Shown here: piece after piece, positions 1-13,204 of the stretch
How the letters are laid out: each line of letters begins with the position of its first letter
How positions within the stretch are numbered: position 1 is the stretch's first letter
NCBI GenBank assembly: GCA_003255065.1
Contig: QAOA01006931.1
Span: 1,941,542-2,005,541, forward strand
Direction: 5' to 3'
DNA from: Cercis canadensis
Lineage: Eukaryota > Streptophyta > Magnoliopsida > Fabales > Fabaceae
DNA: 64,000 bases
The notes under the pieces: model-generated
What the model was told of the DNA's origin: nothing
The model's database searches: none
The model's input: only the letters and a program-made list of their open reading frames with translations
Program-made: the position numbers and the translations under genes

Positions 1-131
1 TGGATCACACAATTTTGAAATCACCTAATAAAACAGAACAACAGACATTTAGTTTGGTTGCTACTACGCTCGCCTCCAAGAGCCGTTATTCCTGAATCCT
101 GAACCGTTATGCCTCTACCTCTGCCCTCAAC

Positions 132-240
132 AACCAAAAGACAACACACATGTCTTGCTTACAGATTAAGTTTATCAGAAGCTAGTTCTCTAAAGTCTTA
201 AATCTGTTTGCACATTCAAGAACCAAAAGACAACACACAT
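132..240. repeat. 20-bp direct repeat pair
   Basis: The 20-base string AACCAAAAGACAACACACAT occurs exactly at 132-151 and again at 221-240. The spacing is 89 bases. Nothing else in the first 780 bases resembles a gene; this is the promoter-side flank of the LRR gene that starts at 783. A function for the repeat is not evident. Confidence 0.8.
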
Positions 241-782
241 CTTTCTGCACACCTTTATTACGTAATTATTTTTCTTTTGGTATTACAAGGGGCCGAAGCC
301 CAATTTATTTGGTAATTTTTTGGATGAAAAATAAGAACAACCTATTTTCACCTAAAAAAAGAACACAGAATCATCCTATTTTGTGATTGTGAGGATCTAA
401 TAAGAATTTACTCAAACGTAATTAAAATTGCTGTATTATTAATTTTGCCAAGGTGAAAAGAAACCGCCCTGGCGCCCCGCCCCACAGCACAATGTGGCAA
501 CGGTCAACGGTGAAAACTTGTGTGTTGCAGAGAGAGATGACGTCGATGACGAAGCTTCCTCCCTATTGCTGATTTGCTGCCCAAAAGTCAGATTAATTAA
601 CACACCATTTTTATTTTGTTTTCCGATTGTTTATTTTATTTTTATTGTTATTATATTCTTTTCTAGGTTTAGACCTTAGTTTACTACTCTACTAGTCTTC
701 AATTTGTTTAATGACCTCGTTCAGAAGCGCAGGCAGATCGGAGAGAGAGGACGAATTTATTGATCAAAGCGGAAGAGAAACG

Positions 783-3700
783 ATGGAGATTCAGAGCCAA
801 TTGGTGAGGCTTTGCATCGAGGCTGCGTGTGAGAGCAGAGAGAGCGTTGAGAAATGGAGGAGGCAGAAGCGTAGTCTCGAGCGCTTGCCCTCTCCTCTCG
901 CCGATGCTCTCCTCCGCCGCCTCCTCAGCCGTCGTCTCCTCTACCCTTCCCTCCTCGAGTACGTCCATTTTCTCAGAATTTACCTTCGCCAAAACGAAAT
1001 ACAATACATTGGATTCCTGAAATTTAACATTTCTGTGCTCACCAATAAGTCCTTTTTTTGCTGTCAATATGCTTTCGATTCCTGAATTTCAGTAAGATAG
1101 TGGTGAAATTTATAGATCTGTTTGGCTAGCACCTATTCTTTCCTGCTTATGCTTTACCATGCCAAGAGTTTGAGTTTAAGTATCTTAAGATATGAGATAA
1201 TAATCTTTGAATGTTAGTTCTTAAGCTATATGAATGTAATCACATGCCTCTCATTTCTGAACAGATGGACCAAAACACTGACAACTTTACTATGCTACAT
1301 GGTTCTTTTATTGGCAGAATTTTCAAATATAGTGCTGAAGAGGTTGATGTCAAAGGTGAGAACTCGGTGGATGCAGAGTGGATGGCGTATTTGGGAGCAT
1401 TTCGCCACTTGCACTACTTGAATGTTGCGGATTGTCATAGAATCAACAGTTCAGCTCTTTGGGCTATTACAGGTTCGGTTTATAGTTATATCATATAATT
1501 ACCATGAAGCTATTCTATCTTCTTGTTCTTGGTCAATGTGGTTAAGCAATAGATTATCTTGTATATCTTGTGATCAGAAACAGATATGAATAATGGCTGA
1601 AATTCATATGCGAAGCGTTTTTTTAATATATATATATATATATATAAAAGAAGAAAATTCTGCTTAGAAGAGAACTATTATAAACAAGGAGAGGATCAGG
1701 CTTGTGAAGCACTTGCTAAGCCACACTGTGCACACACACACACTCGCATATCTTTTGTGATCTTCTATCGAAGTATATGTCAGATTCTGTCCCGGTTACT
1801 GTGATTGTTTGTTGAAAATATCTAACACCTGCCCAATATTTTGTTGGTTTCTAGGGATGACTACCCTACAGGAATTGAATCTTTCAAGATGCTTGAAGGT
1901 TAATGATGCTGGAATTAAGCATCTTCTTTCGGTAGCAAACTTGGAAAAGTTACATATTGCAGAAACAGGAGTGACAGCAGAAGGGATCAAACTTCTCTCC
2001 TCTCTTAATAACTTATCTGTCCTAGACTTGGGTGGTTTACCTGTGAATGACATGGCGTTGAGTTCATTGCAGGTAACTTATTTTTATTATTGCATTGGTA
2101 CCTAAAATAAGACTATGTTTAGTGCACTGTTGATAATTTATTTCTAAGATGCTGATTCATATGCATATCATTGGTCATGTCCGTTGATAAATCATTTTTT
2201 TGATGCTTTATATCTTTCTTGACTGGTTATACTTACATATTTGATTGGGGTATTACTTGCTCACTGTATTTCAAGTTGTTGGACAGTAATTAAGTGGTTA
2301 AATGGCACAGTTTATTACTAGTGTGTATATACAGTCATTCATTTTACATGCAGACACACAGTGGCGCACACATATCTCTGATGCTTACATATTCAATTGG
2401 ATTCACAGAATGTTTTCAGATTTTTTGCTTTATGAGTCTGTGTTGACATTTCCAATCAGTAGTGCCAGTTTTCAAGCTATATATGTAATTTATTTTATGT
2501 CCTTTCCTTTCCTTTCCTTTGTTTTCCTCTCAGGTACTGAAAAAGCTACAATACCTTGACCTTTGGGGTAGTAAAATATCGAACAGAGGTGCTTCTGTTT
2601 TCAACATGTTCCCTAAGTTAAGCTATCTAAATCTAGCTTGGACCAGTGTCACAAAATTGCCTAATTTATCATCTCTTGAATGCCTGAACATGAGTAATTG
2701 TACTATTGATTCTATACTTGAAGATAAGGGTAATAAAGCTCCTTTAACAAAGCTTATTTTTTCTGGGGCTACATTCCAGAATGAGGCTGAAGCGTTATTA
2801 TCTCTAAATACAATTTTTTTATCCTTTCTGGATGTATCCCATTCCTGCCTTAGCAGATTCTGCTTCTTAAGTAAGATGAAAGTAATGGAACATCTGAATC
2901 TTAGCTCATGTATGATGGGAGATGATTCCGTTGAAATGGTTGCATGCATAGGAGGAAACTTGAAAAGTCTGAATTTCAGTGGCACTAGAGTCAGCTCTGC
3001 TGGAGTGGGGATTTTGGTTGGACATGTTCCCAATCTTGAAATTCTATCATTATCTCAGACACCAGTAGATGATGCTGCTATTTCGTATATCAGCATGATG
3101 CCTTCATTAAGGGTTGTTGACCTGAGCAATACCAACATAAAAGGTATAGAGTACTTAACATAGATGTCAATGTTTTTAGTTTTTACATATGAATTCATGC
3201 TTCTTACAATATATGCAGTGGTTGAAATAGGTTTCTGGTCTAGTCTCATCCATAGTTTTATACAAACTATGGACAACTACAAAACCTGTATCTATTTAAT
3301 ATTCTTGTGTACTAAAACTCAATGGAGATTTTACTGATTAAATTTGTGTCAAACGCTGCAAATGTTTGCTACTTATTTGAATTTAAGAAATGATATTTAT
3401 GTGATTCCATTATTAAAAATATTTTTTTTATTACATTACTCATTGATGAAAAATTTCATATTTGTGTTAGTGTTTTCTCCATTTGCTGCTTATAGTTATG
3501 AAACTACGCTTTTATGTTTCACATCTGTACTTTGGTCTCAGGTTTTATACAGCAGATAGGGACACACCTGGATTCAACACTCTCTCTAACGGCACTACAA
3601 AATCTCAAATATTTAGAAAGGTTGAATTTGGAGCACACTCAAATTAGGGATGAAGCTTTATACCCTTTATCAACCTTACAAGAGCTGAGATATTTATCTC

Positions 3701-4517
3701 TTAGAAGCGCTTCACTTGCAGATCTGTCACTTCACTATTTGTCATCAATTCCTAATTTGATAGATCTTAGTGTTTGTGATGTGGTAGTGACAAATTATGG
3801 GCTTGAGTTGTTTAAACCCCCATCAACTTTGAAAATGATGGACCTCAGGGGTTGTTGGCTCTTAACTGAAGATGCTATCTTGTCATTCTGTAGAAGTCAT
3901 CCTCTAATTGAAGTAAGGCATGAACTTGGTACCATATTTCCTTTTGACCAAAATAGACCTAATCGTTGCTTTCCAGCTCGATTAACTTCAAGTACTGTGC
4001 AAGTGACTAAGAAGAACGGGAACGCATCTATGTCTCCATGTTTTATAGGTAATTTATTTTCGGTAATCTTTAAGATGCAAGTTTTTGTGACCCCTCTAAT
4101 TTTTGTTTTCAATTGTTTTGACATAGATCAGAGACTGAAGTATAGCATAGATGAGTTACTTGCATTGCAGTCTCTATCTTTGCTTCTTCCATCCAATCAT
4201 GAGAGAGGAAATACAATGTTCAAGAAGCAATCAGGTTGAATGGACCAGTTTTCTTCCATCTATTCTTATGGATCGGTACTTATCAATTTTCTTTCTTAAT
4301 CTATTTCAATGACGTAATTTTCTAGTTTGTTTAGGCATGTCAGATTTGTAGCATATTATTTTCCATTGATTTCATGTTCTTGCAGATCAACTACTGATAC
4401 AGGTACAATGATATCCTTCCCACTTATGCTCTTTATGGAGTAAGGGATTGATTGCTCTAGGCAGAAAGTGATTCAATCTTCTATGGACAAAATCTACACG
4501 AAATGGAAGTTGAATAA
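783..4517 (+). CDS. RNI-like leucine-rich-repeat family protein (AT4G23840-like)
   Basis: Predicted exons: 783-958, 1318-1472, 1855-2072, 2534-3143, 3542-4048 and 4127-4239 (592 residues). Alternatively exon 6 stops at 4234 and two small exons, 4386-4402 and 4461-4517, give about 615 residues. All joins keep frame and use GT-AG. The N-terminus (MEIQSQLVRLCIEAA) is charged and helical. The rest is a run of short LRRs with the L-x-x-L-x-L-x-x-[TN]-x-[IV] pattern, for example NLSVLDLGGLPV, YLDLWGSKIS and VVDLSNTNIK. No signal peptide, kinase or transmembrane segment is visible, so it is probably a soluble protein-interaction scaffold, possibly F-box-associated. The biochemical role is unknown. 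The intron at 4049-4126 is 78 nt with no in-frame stop, so it could be retained without breaking the frame. The gene is convergent with the LACS gene downstream. Confidence 0.85.
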
Positions 4518-5805
4518 CATTCTCTGAGAGAGAAACGGAATCTTCAAAAGAGTCTTCTCAACTTGGAATTGCATACTCGTAGATTGCAATGTAAAATCTT
4601 AATGGGTTTTCCCAATTATTTTTCATTTTTAAAACATGCATGACGCATGCGATATAGAAGATTGTTTCTACCAACTACGAGCTCGTAAATATGCAAGGAA
4701 GATTGCCCAATCATCAGTCCCTGGTCATTGCTTGGAGCAAGGCGTCAGGACTCAGGACCGCACATCTGGACCATTCAATGACACCTGTGCCAGTGAATAT
4801 TAGTGGTTGTGTTTTCATTTCTGAGGTTCTTCAAGGGAAACGTGCAAGGTCATATACAGATTGTGCCCTTTTCTATGTTCTTCAAGTCTAATAGAATTCA
4901 TTGATAGTTGATGTATTGATTGACATCAAGTTTACGTAATTAGATACCTAACATAGAGTTTTGACATTTGGCATTTTCTTCAACAGTCATTATGTTCAAC
5001 ATTTATGACTGTTGGGAGGTGACGGAACAAATTGAGGTGTGGAGGGTGGAGAATGGAACTAAAACCATCCCATTCTGTTTCTTTCGAAGCAAGGTTCCTA
5101 TTCTCTTTCTTCCTTTTAGTCTGACTTTTTTCATCTCTTTCACGTTGGGAACACTCGTGGGTTACACTCTTATCTAAGACTAGGGTAATAGGTGAAATCG
5201 AGAAAGAAATTGAAGAGCAATTAAAGGTAGCTATAAATAAAGAATCATTATTTGAAGTTCTTTCTGGTTTCGCATTCTCAAAATATACGTGCTCATTAAT
5301 ACCGAAAACTATCCTAAGCTTCAGGATAAATATGTAAAATTGATCATGAAATTTCAACCAAAATGACCGTTTTTATGTGAATATGCAGAATAAAACTCTC
5401 ATGGCAGGATCTCCTAGGACTACGGCAACTAAGAGACAGGTGTAAATACCAACAAAATTATCCATGATGTTTTACCTCTCCACTCTCCAGAAATGCTCGG
5501 CTCAGGCAAACGCCAAAGAGCGCTTGCCGGTCGAAAATCTCCATATTGCTTACCTGCTTAGCACTGTTGGGAACATAATATAATTTCACGATGAGGCAAC
5601 TTTAATATTGTTTAAACTGTAGTTTTTTACCAACACAAACATAACTTTTTCTACGATTAAGCAGCCATGCAAGGCACATGATATTTATCTCACTATCTAT
5701 GAATAAACATATATACAGTCACCAAAAGGAAACAATTGAACAAGGCAAGTGCAATCACATTGATGAAAATAAATTATCTCCATGACATGAGCTCCAAAGC
5801 ACATC
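4518..5805. other. intergenic, convergent 3' flanks of LRR and LACS genes
   Basis: This stretch lies between two tail-to-tail genes. Bases 4518-4580 continue in the frame of the preceding possible last exon with coding-like codons (see findings). A 66-codon open frame at 4691-4891 resembles nothing I know. The rest is AT-rich and presumably holds both 3' UTRs and polyadenylation sites. Confidence 0.5.
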
Positions 5806-8800
5806 TCAGGCTCTGGAATTGCTTCCACCCTTGTACATGTTGTCAATTACATTCTGTGTACACAAAAAAGAAGTCAGTAATTTCAACATCCTCGATTTAT
5901 CTTTTTTCTTTTGTTCGCTTCAAATTAAATCGTGAGAATAATAAATTGCCTCAATAATATAGTTAAGGCTTGGTTTACCAATAAATAAATAAAGTTATTC
6001 TGCAACCCGTGGAATAAAACGATGCACAAAGAAAGAAGCAGGTGAACAGGCAAACTTATGACGGCAAACTAGAGGCTAACTATGCAACTCCAACGTCCCA
6101 ACTATTGTCCATATTTAACAAAAAGACACGTAAGCATACACACGTCTCTTGTATGTGTTTGTGTATCCCAACTGACATGCAAAATTGCTTTGAACCTAGT
6201 TACCCATCTCCAGCGTTGCAATTCACATCTCCTGTTTGTGCTAAATATGTACATGTGAGCATATGCTTCTACTGTGTATTTATGCATGTCACATATAAAT
6301 CCATGAACCACACACACACATATATATATATACACGCTTGCATCTGAGCCCAGAAAAATGTTTATACAATCCAATTCCTTCATTACAATGGCACATTTGA
6401 CAGTAAAAGGCTACATTATATTGTCCTTTCCCAATTTATCCCATCACATGCGGCATAAACTATTCCAAAAGCAAATTAAGTATTGGTTAGTTGCCATATA
6501 ATTGACATTTAATAGTACCAGCAGCAACATATACAATCATATTGAAAGTGCTTCCATTACCATTTCAGTGAACAATGTACAAACATAGTGGTCTGGTAAC
6601 ACTGACTAGTCAAATCAATCAATATAATGGAAATTACTTGACCTGCCTTATTTCCACTTTGCTCGGTAGAAAGAGCCTATTTGAAGGTATGCCCTTCTAC
6701 TCCCCATTTATATTCATAGTAAACAAAATCTTAGAGACACCCTGAGAACTCAACAAGTCGTACCTGGTAGTGTTTAAGCAACTGGGGCCTCTTCTTCTTA
6801 TAAGTTGGAGTGATAAGGTCACGCTCTATGTCAAATGGCACCGGGTCAATATGAACTGCTTTTATAAATTCAAAACCTTTCAACTGCCAAACAACATATT
6901 CAGGATACCAGAAAGCTTCAGGTAGTGTTCTTGCAAGTATATATGTATAAACTGTAAAACAAATCATAACAATATCAAGGAGACTTAAACATATAGGACC
7001 TTCTTTTCCTTTGCAATCTTTGTAAGCTCTCCAAGTATGTAATCTTTTACCCTTGCATTTTCACAGAGAGAATTGAAGTCCCCAGTTATATCATTCTCTC
7101 CTGCCCAATCTTCAAGTACTTGCTTGTTGGGGTTAACAACAGCAACAAGGAAGGATTCAAAGCTGTTTCCATAAACCCATATCTGAAACAGAAAAGGAAA
7201 AAAGGTAGACATCAGATGTTTGTACTACATTAAACCTTTTGATATTATTCATACATGCAGAGGTTACAACGATAACTCTACTAAATGCCAAAAGAATAGT
7301 CTTAACTATGACAGATAATCATATTGTGATACAGAATGAGGGCACTTTTAACTAGTAGCCCAACATGCAAGCAGTTGTACATAAGACATGGCTGGCATCC
7401 CTGTGGACAAGCTGATGATGAAATTCTAAAAACTCTATTTCGGTGAGGGAAAAATGTCAAAAAAAAAGTCTTTGCTAGAGCAGTTTGCAAGCATACAACT
7501 CCAAGTTGAGCCAAAAGTTTAGTTGCTCAAGATTGCCCCCAAATATCTCAGAAGCCATGAAGGCCATAGTTTGAGTAACTTTATCATAAACCACTGAGCT
7601 CAAGTATTTTTTTTTTTTTCTTTTTGTTGTGTGTGTGGTTTTGTTGGGGGGTGGGAAGATAATGAGCTCAAGTAGTTTGAGTAACACTTGTTTTCCTGCT
7701 CTTCCATATGAAAGAAAGACCATCTCCCACATATTTTGCATACTATCTAGAGCCAAATAAATTCAAAGCGTGGAGGAATACCAAAACCATTAGAAGGGTT
7801 TTCAGGACTTACAGAATCTATAGCAGAAACAGAACCGTAAATATTCTCCAGATTTTCAACAGCAACATATTCTCCTTGTGAAAGCTTAAATATATTCTTC
7901 TTTCGGTCAATAATTTTCATGCTTCCATCAGGTTGCCATTCTCCAATATCCCCTGTTGAATAGATCAACTACAAATAAAGTTAACCATGCAACCAATTTC
8001 ACAGAGTATCTAAAAGTTTAATCTTGGAATACATGAATGAATAAACCTGTATGGAACCAGCCATCAATCAAAACCTCTTTAGTGAGGTCTTCACGTTTGT
8101 AGTACCCTGAAAACAAGGTTTTTCCCTTTATACAAATTTCTCCTCTTGGTGTGCTTGAGACGGCATCATATCCCATTTCAGGAACAGATTCCAGGCACAC
8201 GTCCACATTTGGCACAGGAGGGCCCACCGTACCAAGCATTGACAGTTCATTTGGTAATGAGACAAAGGTCCCCGCACATGTTTCAGTCAGACCTATTTTT
8301 ATTTTTAAAAAACACATTAATGAAGTCCATATTCTAATAATATCATAGGCACTGCCATTCTTCACGAAGAATAGTAATGAAATGTAAACTGAAATGCATG
8401 CAGCAGTTTTTTAGTGGGAGCAATTGAGCTTTCATGAAAATGAACACTTACATGATACATACTATGTGTACTCAAATCACATATATAAGAGAAATTGGCA
8501 TTGGGCCTACAGTTTTATTTTTTAGATAATTTATAGAGATAAATAAAGTGAAACAAGCAATGGTAAGATCAATACATCTTTTCTTTTGCCTTTTTTGTTT
8601 TGATAATACCAACCATATTTTTTTTTTACTAAAAGAAATTTCATTATAAAGAGAACAAGAAAGAGTACAAACACAGAGGATAAGATATCCTCCTCAAAAA
8701 GCCAATAAAGAACAAAACAAAAAATAATGGCATGGTGAAAGTGGACCGTTCAGGTTAACGAGCATACCATATCCTTGTAGGACGTGAGCACATGCCACCA

Positions 8801-11800
8801 CTCGTAGGAAACCTTCTACGTGTGTAGACAGAGGTGCTGCTCCAGACAGAATCAGACGTACATTACCCCCCAAACCTTGCTTTACCTGATCAAGTTGCAA
8901 AACCTTGTAAGCACAAACAATACAACAATTTGGTTGTAGTTACTATTCATAATGAGGGGGTGGAGGATAAAAATTATAAATTCCACCACCTTATCAAACA
9001 CAACTCTGTCACAAAGTGGAGCTGCTTCTCCATGCTTATGCCCCTTCTTCATGTTATGCAACTTGCTGCAGCCAATTTTTACAATATATTAAAAACAGAA
9101 TAATTTAATATCTGCCAAGGAATCAAAAATAATTCACACATAACAACATAATCTTTATCCAGACACCAAAATAAAACTAATCAAGACAAGATCTTCCGCC
9201 TGGTTTTATGCAGGAACACTTCATACTTCCATAATATCTTAAAAGGAGAACCCATGACAGTTCATTGTGGGTTTGTCATGATTTGGCCAAGACATGAATA
9301 ATCAGTTAAGATAGCATAACACTTACTATGAGTAAGCGAAATTGAACATTATCTGCTTCAAGAACCCCCCAGAAGAAATCTTCTGTGTCAAACCTGTTAT
9401 TGGATGAAAATTGAGATCCTCAATGCATAAAGAAGGCCAGCAAAAATGGAAAACATAAAAAGAAATTTAGGAAAAAGACCACTCAACGACTTAGAGATCA
9501 TTTACGGAGCAGCTTTTCCCTAATTGAAATCATCGCATTCTTTTGATCATCTACATCATATGATATTATACAAATCATCAAACAGTCTTGTTTGGCAAGA
9601 AGAGTTTACCTGAATGCACTCTATCAAGCACACGGGGAACAGCACAGAAAATAGATGGTTTTAGCTCCCCAATGTCTTCAATCAGTAATTTGACATCCTG
9701 CATACATTGCATAAATTGTGATCACATTGAACCTTCCTTCAGTAAGGAAAGATTTAGTGTATACTCACCCCACGCCAGAAACCTATTGAGGCACCATGCC
9801 AAATAAATAGCTCCTCGATGACCCTGTCGAATATATGTGCAAGGGGAAGATATGAAAGGTATACGTCCTTATCAGTCAACTGTGAAGCAGGAAAAGGAAA
9901 GCAGATTAGGATACACACAAAAAGATAGCCAAAAGTTCAGTATCCTAGAACTGAAAAAATATTCATAGATCATTACATTCATGATTTCACATGTGAGATC
10001 CAGGAGTTGGAGAAGAAAACTACTTACTTGTTCATCTACACTCTCTAACAGTCGCTTAATCCCAGCTAAGAGCGTAATAATGCTCTCATTGGATATCATC
10101 ACTCCCTTGGGGTCACCAGTTGTTCCACTAGTATACATTATTGTACAGATGTCAGTTTTCTTTTTTATAGGAAGATCAAAACTCTGATCATAACCCTGTG
10201 ACAGACATGAAAAACTTGCATTAGGAATCACAAGCCCAAAACATTACATAGACGCAGAGAAAGAGACATCATTTCCTACTGGTCAACACTAAACTGAGCT
10301 TTAGAAAAATATATTGTAAGATGTGTATGTACATATTTTGAACTAACCAAACAATTTAGAAATTTCCATTTAAAAGAAAACTTCCTTGTTTTTGTCATTT
10401 TCATTCCACAAAAGTTTCATCTACTAATTAATTTCCAAAAATACCAATGGTACATAAACTATATGTGGATAGAGATAGAGATAGAATAATTTATCCTGTA
10501 AAAGAATAACTGTAGATAATTTCAAAGTAATCATAGAAGGAGTATATTTCATGTCAAATTTTGCAACTAACAGTGGAAAAAGAATAATTATACATTAAAG
10601 ATTAACCCACCACTTGTAAAAATTCATCCCATGAATACATTGCCAACTCAAACTTTTCCACTTCTTGCTTTTGTTCAGGTGTAACCTTCCCGAAGCTCAC
10701 AAGTGCTGCAGAAAGACATATGAGTGATTACTTCTTTCTAAAACATACAAATTTTACAAAAAGTAACAGAGAATCAGTGAACTTACTCCTGAGATACTTA
10801 GATGCATTTGGAAGTGCTTTTAATAGCTGAAAAGTTTTAAAAGAAATATATGGATAAGTCTAAAATCTAAATCTTTATAACACATAGTAAAACCCACTCC
10901 TTCCTAATTCACTTTCACAAAACGGATAATTTCCATAGGTGAACCTCAGGAATCCTCTTTTCTTCTGCAAATGCAATTGAGATTTCTGCATGGCATATAG
11001 TAAATTCCACTGCCCCAGCACCTATGTCATATATATTACAAAGTGTCAAAACTCATGAAAATTGAACTTCACAAAATAATTATTGAAATATTAGGATAGC
11101 AGGTATTCTTAATGAAGAACCTAAGAAACTTCAGTTGTAATAGACTATTAGTACATGTACAACAGAATTAGAAAACTAAACTCAATTGTGCTTGAGTAAA
11201 ACCATCGGCATGATGTAAAAAAATGCTAAAAGAGAATGTGCACATACCTAAAGTATCATATAAAGGAACACAATAAAGTCCATGAGCATTGCAGGCCTGC
11301 ATTCATTTTGCTAAGTCAAAACAAAGGAAGAGCAAAGACACTAGTACAGCAACATAAAAAAAGGCCATGGCTAGGTCATCAAGGATGTCCACCACATAAG
11401 CATAGCACCAAATAATAGGAACATAACTTTCTGTACAATGAAAATATTTTGTTCAAGAAACATAATTTCAATCTAGAAATAACTTATTCTCTTTCATATT
11501 CAAGAGGGATGAAGGATCATACACAGATGAAAAAAAACAAAGAAACAATGACAAATATACAAAACAATGACACAGACATACATCAACATATAAGAAAACG
11601 TACCTCCATGCTTATAATCCACTCTGGGCAATTGGCACCATAAATGCCGCATTTTACACCCTACATATCAGCAATAGGTAAATTTAAGCTCAAATATTCA
11701 AATTGCAAGTAATGATACTTTAACAGAAGTTCTGAAAAAAATATTAAAATCCCATATAAGAACAAAGAAGACCCTATAGTCCCATCAAAGGGCCAAGCAT

Positions 11801-13204
11801 TTAAAGTCAACTCCACATGCTTCCAGAGAACAGCTTCACTACTGAGTTATTAGTGCAGACAGTAGTGTTATCATGAAAATCCCCAAGATGAGTTTTACAT
11901 TATTTTAGTATGAAGCATACACAGCAATGCTGTTCTCAATAACAGAATAACATAATATGCCTGGTCAGTTTAGTGTTATCCTAAATCAAAGCAGGTTTAT
12001 TTTAATTCTATTTTGATGAAAATCATAAGACAAAACTTCAACCAAATACCGGCAATCAAAGAATTGGAATTGCATCTAAATGAAGGTAAAATTATTAACA
12101 CAACGGAGAGCCAAACAGGTTTACAATATTTGGTTAAGGAAGCATGGTTGACTTACTTCCCCATAACCACAACTGCGGATGGAATTTCCAACTTTCATCA
12201 CCAAGTCATATATTTCTTTGTAACTTTGCCACTTGTACTTGCCAGGCTACAAAGAGTTATCCACATATATGCCAGCCAAAAGTTAGAAGCGGATGCACAA
12301 TGGAAAGACAATTTGCAGAAAACAAATCTTGGACAACAAAAGAAAGCTTAATATACCTTCCCATTCACAATTTCCCGGCGACCAAGCATTGGATTTTGTG
12401 GATATTTCTCAACGGACAGGCTGTAAAAGTACGAGGCATTCAGCACTAAAATCCATAAATATTGTTTAATGTAGTACTAATAAATTTGCTGAACTTTGAG
12501 TCCTAAACCAAATGAAATCAAGATCTCTACCTGTCTTGGAAAAACATAGAAGGAGTCAAACATAATCTACGTATCTGAGCATAATCTCTATTGTGTTAGT
12601 GATAGAATTAAGAAAACCGGTTGATCTGAATTTCAACTTTTATTTACCAGTTATAGTTTACTTTCACTGTCCCAATAGATACTTGATCCAGTTTAGATTG
12701 AAAATCTAAACTGAGCAGAGAGCTCTGCTTTGCATAATAATACAGGATGAAAAACATGTGATTCCTACACTACATTTTAATTGGAATAATATCTATCGAT
12801 TTCGATTAAATTGTTAATGGATTCAGTATACTTAAAAAGACAGTGACCAAACTCAGCTTCTACTCCCGCAACATTTTAATAAAATTGAAGTTGAGTTTCT
12901 TGTTATATAACTGTGCTAGTATCAAATCAACAATAATATAAAGAAAAAGTGAGAACCCCTAGAGAGCACAGTTTTCTCATGTATGATTCTCATTTGCCAA
13001 ACAGAGGTCATATTCTTACCGGAAGACATCCCAGCAACTATTGAGACCTTCAACAGGAGCTGGAAATCCATCCTTTGCGAAAAGGCTGCGGTACACAGGC
13101 CCCATCGATGGCCTCCCGTCCCTCGCCTCCTTTGCTTTCTCTACTTCAATGATATATTTCTTCTGCGTCTTAACACTCTGTCTCTCCATCTCTCGCAGCA
13201 CCAA
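5806..13204 (-). CDS. LACS4: long-chain acyl-CoA synthetase, LACS4 type
   Basis: Long-chain fatty acid-CoA ligase: it adenylates a fatty acid with ATP and transfers it to CoA, feeding ER glycerolipid, wax and cutin synthesis. Nineteen exons join in frame: 13020-13204, 12357-12420, 12157-12246, 11604-11660, 11248-11296, 10945-11021, 10787-10826, 10611-10705, 10028-10195, 9769-9879, 9610-9697, 9327-9393, 8990-9065, 8768-8885, 8047-8292, 7813-7952, 7000-7182, 6764-6883, 5806-5853. The product is 673 residues, or 668 if the ATG at 13189 is used; the family is typically about 660-670. The AMP-binding P-loop [12 protein letters not shown] is at about 240-251, GYGLTET at about 427-433, and the hinge/C-domain [15 protein letters not shown] at about 525-540. 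The last exon is only 48 nt and encodes [15 protein letters not shown]. No broken motif is seen, so the gene appears functional. LACS4 is preferred over other LACS isoforms because of length and the neighbouring LRR gene; LACS3/5 remain possible. Confidence 0.93.

Noticed and set aside
708-1085. Open frames on both strands over the first LRR exon
   Set aside because: They are shadows of the 783-958 exon and the following intron. The rightward frame starting at 783 matches the family, and the antisense frame has no family features.
2302-2559. 85-codon frame on the plus strand
   Set aside because: It lies in an intron of the LRR gene and is Phe/Ser-rich low-complexity sequence.
6042-6383. Overlapping frames of about 100 codons on both strands
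   Set aside because: They coincide with a CA/TA microsatellite and the intron before the last LACS exon. No protein family is recognisable.
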